From positions 434,001 to 498,000 of the forward strand of contig OZ234497.1 of NCBI GenBank assembly GCA_965153455.1: a stretch of DNA of 64,000 bases. The letters run 5' to 3'. The notes beneath the pieces are model-generated. The model did no database searches. It was not told where the DNA came from and was given only the letters and a program-made list of their open reading frames with translations. A program made the translations under genes and the position numbers. Position 1 is the first letter of the stretch. The number at the start of each line of letters is the position of its first letter. Source of the DNA: Sphagnum compactum. Its lineage: Eukaryota > Bryophyta > Sphagnopsida > Sphagnales. This document shows positions 61,020-64,000 of this stretch, one piece after another.

Positions 61020-64000
61020 GTATATTCATTATATGATTAAATTCAACATGTATATTTAATGTAACATTTGTCCATTTAATTAATTTATCCTTTTTGTAAA
61101 TGTGGAAAGGTATTCCAATTGGTCCATAAACTCAAAGTTTCACAATTCTTTATAATATATGTTGTCATTCAACACAATTGTTGTTACTAGGATTTGGCCT
61201 TCTTAATCATTCGCTTATCACAATTACTTTTCATAGATCTTTTAGAATTTTTATGGGATTTAGAGTACTTCCATTTCAATGCTACAATAGTTCATGTTTT
61301 GGTGCATGGAATTTGAAATATCATTTATTCAAAATTATTGATGCAATTGATCAAAGCAACTTTAATGGAATCTTCAATGCGACAAACATAAACACACCAC
61401 ATTTGGTGGGGGGGTATATATGTTGTGGATAATAATATAACTAAATACATCTCGCCTTGGGAAAATGGCACCTATTCATTGGTTTTGTAAGTATCCATTC
61501 TTACTTGCATCCAAGGTCACATACATATTTGTAAACAACTTTTAAAAAAAAGGTTATACTTTGAAATGTTTGTAATGTGCAACTATTTGAATAGATTGTA
61601 TTGCATGGAAATTTACATTAAATTTCATGACATTAAAAACAATTTTCTTGGAAATTAATAGTTTTTTAATTATGGGTTTGAAGATTACTAAAACTCGGAA
61701 TGATAGTCGTATTATTCATAGATTTGAAAGGAATCCATGTTGTAACCATTGTCTCAAATGTTTACAATAACTAATCATATGTATTACATTTGACTTCCAC
61801 TTTGTTGCAGACTACTAGTGACATTCAACTATTTTTTAAATAAATGTTTTCATGTATTTATGTCAATATCAAATTTAATTTAAATTAATCTAAAATTCAT
61901 GGACATGAAAAGACACATGTTAATTTTTATTTTAAAATCCATGTTGGTGGATAGGAAAAAGGAGTGAGGTAGTTATAAAATAGAAGTAGTTATTAGGAAA
62001 GGTGAGAAATACTTATTATGAAAGTTAATAGGAAAGAAAGTAGTTATGAAGTAGTTAAGCTTGAAAATGAGGTAGTTATTTCGAAATTGTCTTTGGAATG
62101 GTTCCAAGGACGACCATACCACTAGAATGGTCATGTAAAAGTGACATACAAAACCTTTTGCAAAGAACCCCATATAATCAATTCCTACATCACTAGAATA
62201 ATGTTATATGTAAACAGGTTTTCAAAAAGTTTACATCAAGCATTCAACTTATCCACATTCTTCAACTAGATTTGAAATATTACTAAGTTTATGTTGAAGT
62301 TATTATAATCTATATATGTACATATGTTACAACACAAACATGTTAACAAGGTTATCAAAAGATTCAATATGAATGTCCAACTATATGTGGTAACAAGGTA
62401 TCATCAATTTATTTAGGGACCCCCCCTCTTCCCCCCCTAAACAAATGACTAGATGTTAAAATGGAAACTATCAACAATACTCCCCTTTTTTGTGATTGTG
62501 GGAAGTATCATATCTGCAATCACATTTTGGAAATATCATGCAAATATGATAATTTTATGTGAAATCCAATATGGTAAGCCAACTTCTAAATCCAAAAGTT
62601 TCCATTTGTGCATATTAGATTGAAAGCTTAGAACATAAATCTTGAATTAGAGTTGTGGCTAAAATATGTTTTAGAAAAATATTTGTATGAGTAATTATCA
62701 CAACCTTGAATTTACAAAACATTTTGTATCATTTGTAATATAGTTATTGACAATTTGTAATGTGTATTAAGTTTACAAGTCATTATTTTGCGAAGTTCTT
62801 GAATAGAGAAGTGCAACCTACACTATATTCCTATAACATTCTAAAGACAACAACTAAAGATTTTCATTAAGTCACCAAGCTTGGAGAATGTCCACCACTT
62901 TGAAGGTCCACCACTTTATGTAGAGTGTCTTTTTCAAATTAGTTCATAGATTCATTCAACACAACCACATAACCATAAAACTTTGCAATGTCATGTTTTA
63001 GCATTCCTCAGTTTCAATGGTTCTTCACTACACTCTCGGATAATCAAATATGCTTTTGTCACAATGCAAAACAACTCCTTATAGATTTGTTTTGTCCAAG
63101 TTGTACAAGTCTTGTCCATGAGATAATATTTGTTGGCCAATATTTTGTTGACCATGTACTTGCACTGCAACTCATTCACTAGTAGTTTTTAATTTTGGCC
63201 ATATGTTTTATCATCCAGGTCTCATATTGCGATTAAAGTCTTTTCCTTGAAGAATTGTGTCTACAGAATTCAATAAAATTGCTTGGAATGTGAAAGTCTT
63301 TTTGTCATTTGCGCCTATGAAGGAACAATTGAAAATAAATGAAGTCATTTGCATCTATGTGAAACACAACACAAGTAAGCTAATATCTTGAGTTCTATGA
63401 CATGATCCAATAACTTTTGCATGTGTGCACAAAGTATTTCTGCCCATGACTATCAATGATGAAATGTTTATGAAGTCCTCTATGGGTGTATTCAAGATTA
63501 GGGTACCAAAAAACAATGACTTGTATGTAACGGATTGCAAAGGACAACTTTGGATTTTTGTTTATCTTACATTATTATAGTTGTAATGAAGTGTTATATG
63601 CCAATAGATAAAATGATTTCTTGTTAAATTAATAAAAATATCTTAAAATAATTTGGATACCATGTAAATGTCATTTTGAGTCTTGTAAACTAACTATACC
63701 AAATGTCTAAACTGGATTTTTTTAAACAAAAAGAATCAAAAGGAATGCATAAATTCATACTATTGATTTCAAACTTTTATACAACAAAAACATGCCCCCT
63801 TCTATGAAAGCATATGTTCATTATATGAACTTGATGAAAAACCAAATTATACAAAACTTTCAAAGTTTTTAACTTTTGAAGGAAAGGGCTACAAGGAAAA
63901 GGAATTTTTTTACCATTTGACAAAAAATTGTGTTCAATGGGTTCAATGTCTACCTTGAGGTGCAAGTCACATGTGCAAGAAAAAATCTTGCCAAAAAATG
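61020..64000. other. No gene seen
   Basis: AT-rich 3' flank of the TPR-kinase gene with short chance frames only. A poly-C stretch pair (CCCCCCTCTTCCCCCCC near 62420) is the only distinctive motif. No clear polyadenylation signal can be singled out in such AT-rich DNA. Confidence 0.4.

Noticed and set aside
1-64000. tRNA or rRNA genes
   Set aside because: No tRNA T-loop/anticodon arrangement or conserved rRNA stretch was noticed; a dedicated scan was not possible.

Overview
The window looks like nuclear DNA of a seed plant with a large, repeat-filled genome, most likely a gymnosperm (inference). It is strongly AT-rich and intron-bearing, with plant gene families, many decayed repeats, and one intron of about 17.9 kb. 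There are no bacterial operons, rRNA, tRNA or CRISPR arrays that I can recognise.

Layout. 1-8.9 kb is repeats: an AT-rich element, a tandem array of ~115-bp units, shorter tandem repeats and a small foldback. 10.9-12.3 kb holds a broken 5' fragment of a PGAP1-type GPI inositol-deacylase gene. 14.28-14.60 kb is a MITE with TTA flanks. 20.29-22.75 kb is a five-exon makorin (CCCH/RING ubiquitin ligase) locus that keeps its exon structure but has a nonsense codon, lost zinc ligands and damaged splice sites. 24.3-25.1 kb is a protein kinase pseudogene without visible introns. 27.2-28.9 kb carries the repeat family of 1-2.1 kb in the opposite orientation. 29.1-36 kb is repeat and low-complexity DNA with one decayed coding fragment.

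The main gene lies at 39.07-61.02 kb on the + strand. Its first exon encodes 25 near-identical 34-residue TPR units plus one degenerate unit. They run straight into a plant RLK/Pelle-type kinase domain with no signal peptide or membrane segment. Exon 2 completes the activation segment and most of the C-lobe. The last kinase-lobe exon lies at 60.86 kb, joined in the same phase across a 17,884-bp intron. Three or four more TPR units upstream of the start codon are dead from stops and frameshifts, and the last exon has an in-frame TAG just after the kinase core. It is therefore a young, array-expanding TPR-kinase fusion that is either slightly truncated or beginning to decay.

The giant intron holds most of the right half of the window: ACCTA-rich patches, a GC-rich transposon-like block, telomere-like sequence, a composite hAT-like MITE with 17-bp inverted ends and an 8-bp target duplication, a second copy of the 14.3-kb MITE, and a foldback related to the one at 8.8 kb. 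The genes do not form a pathway. The window is one probable gene, three gene relics and transposon debris.
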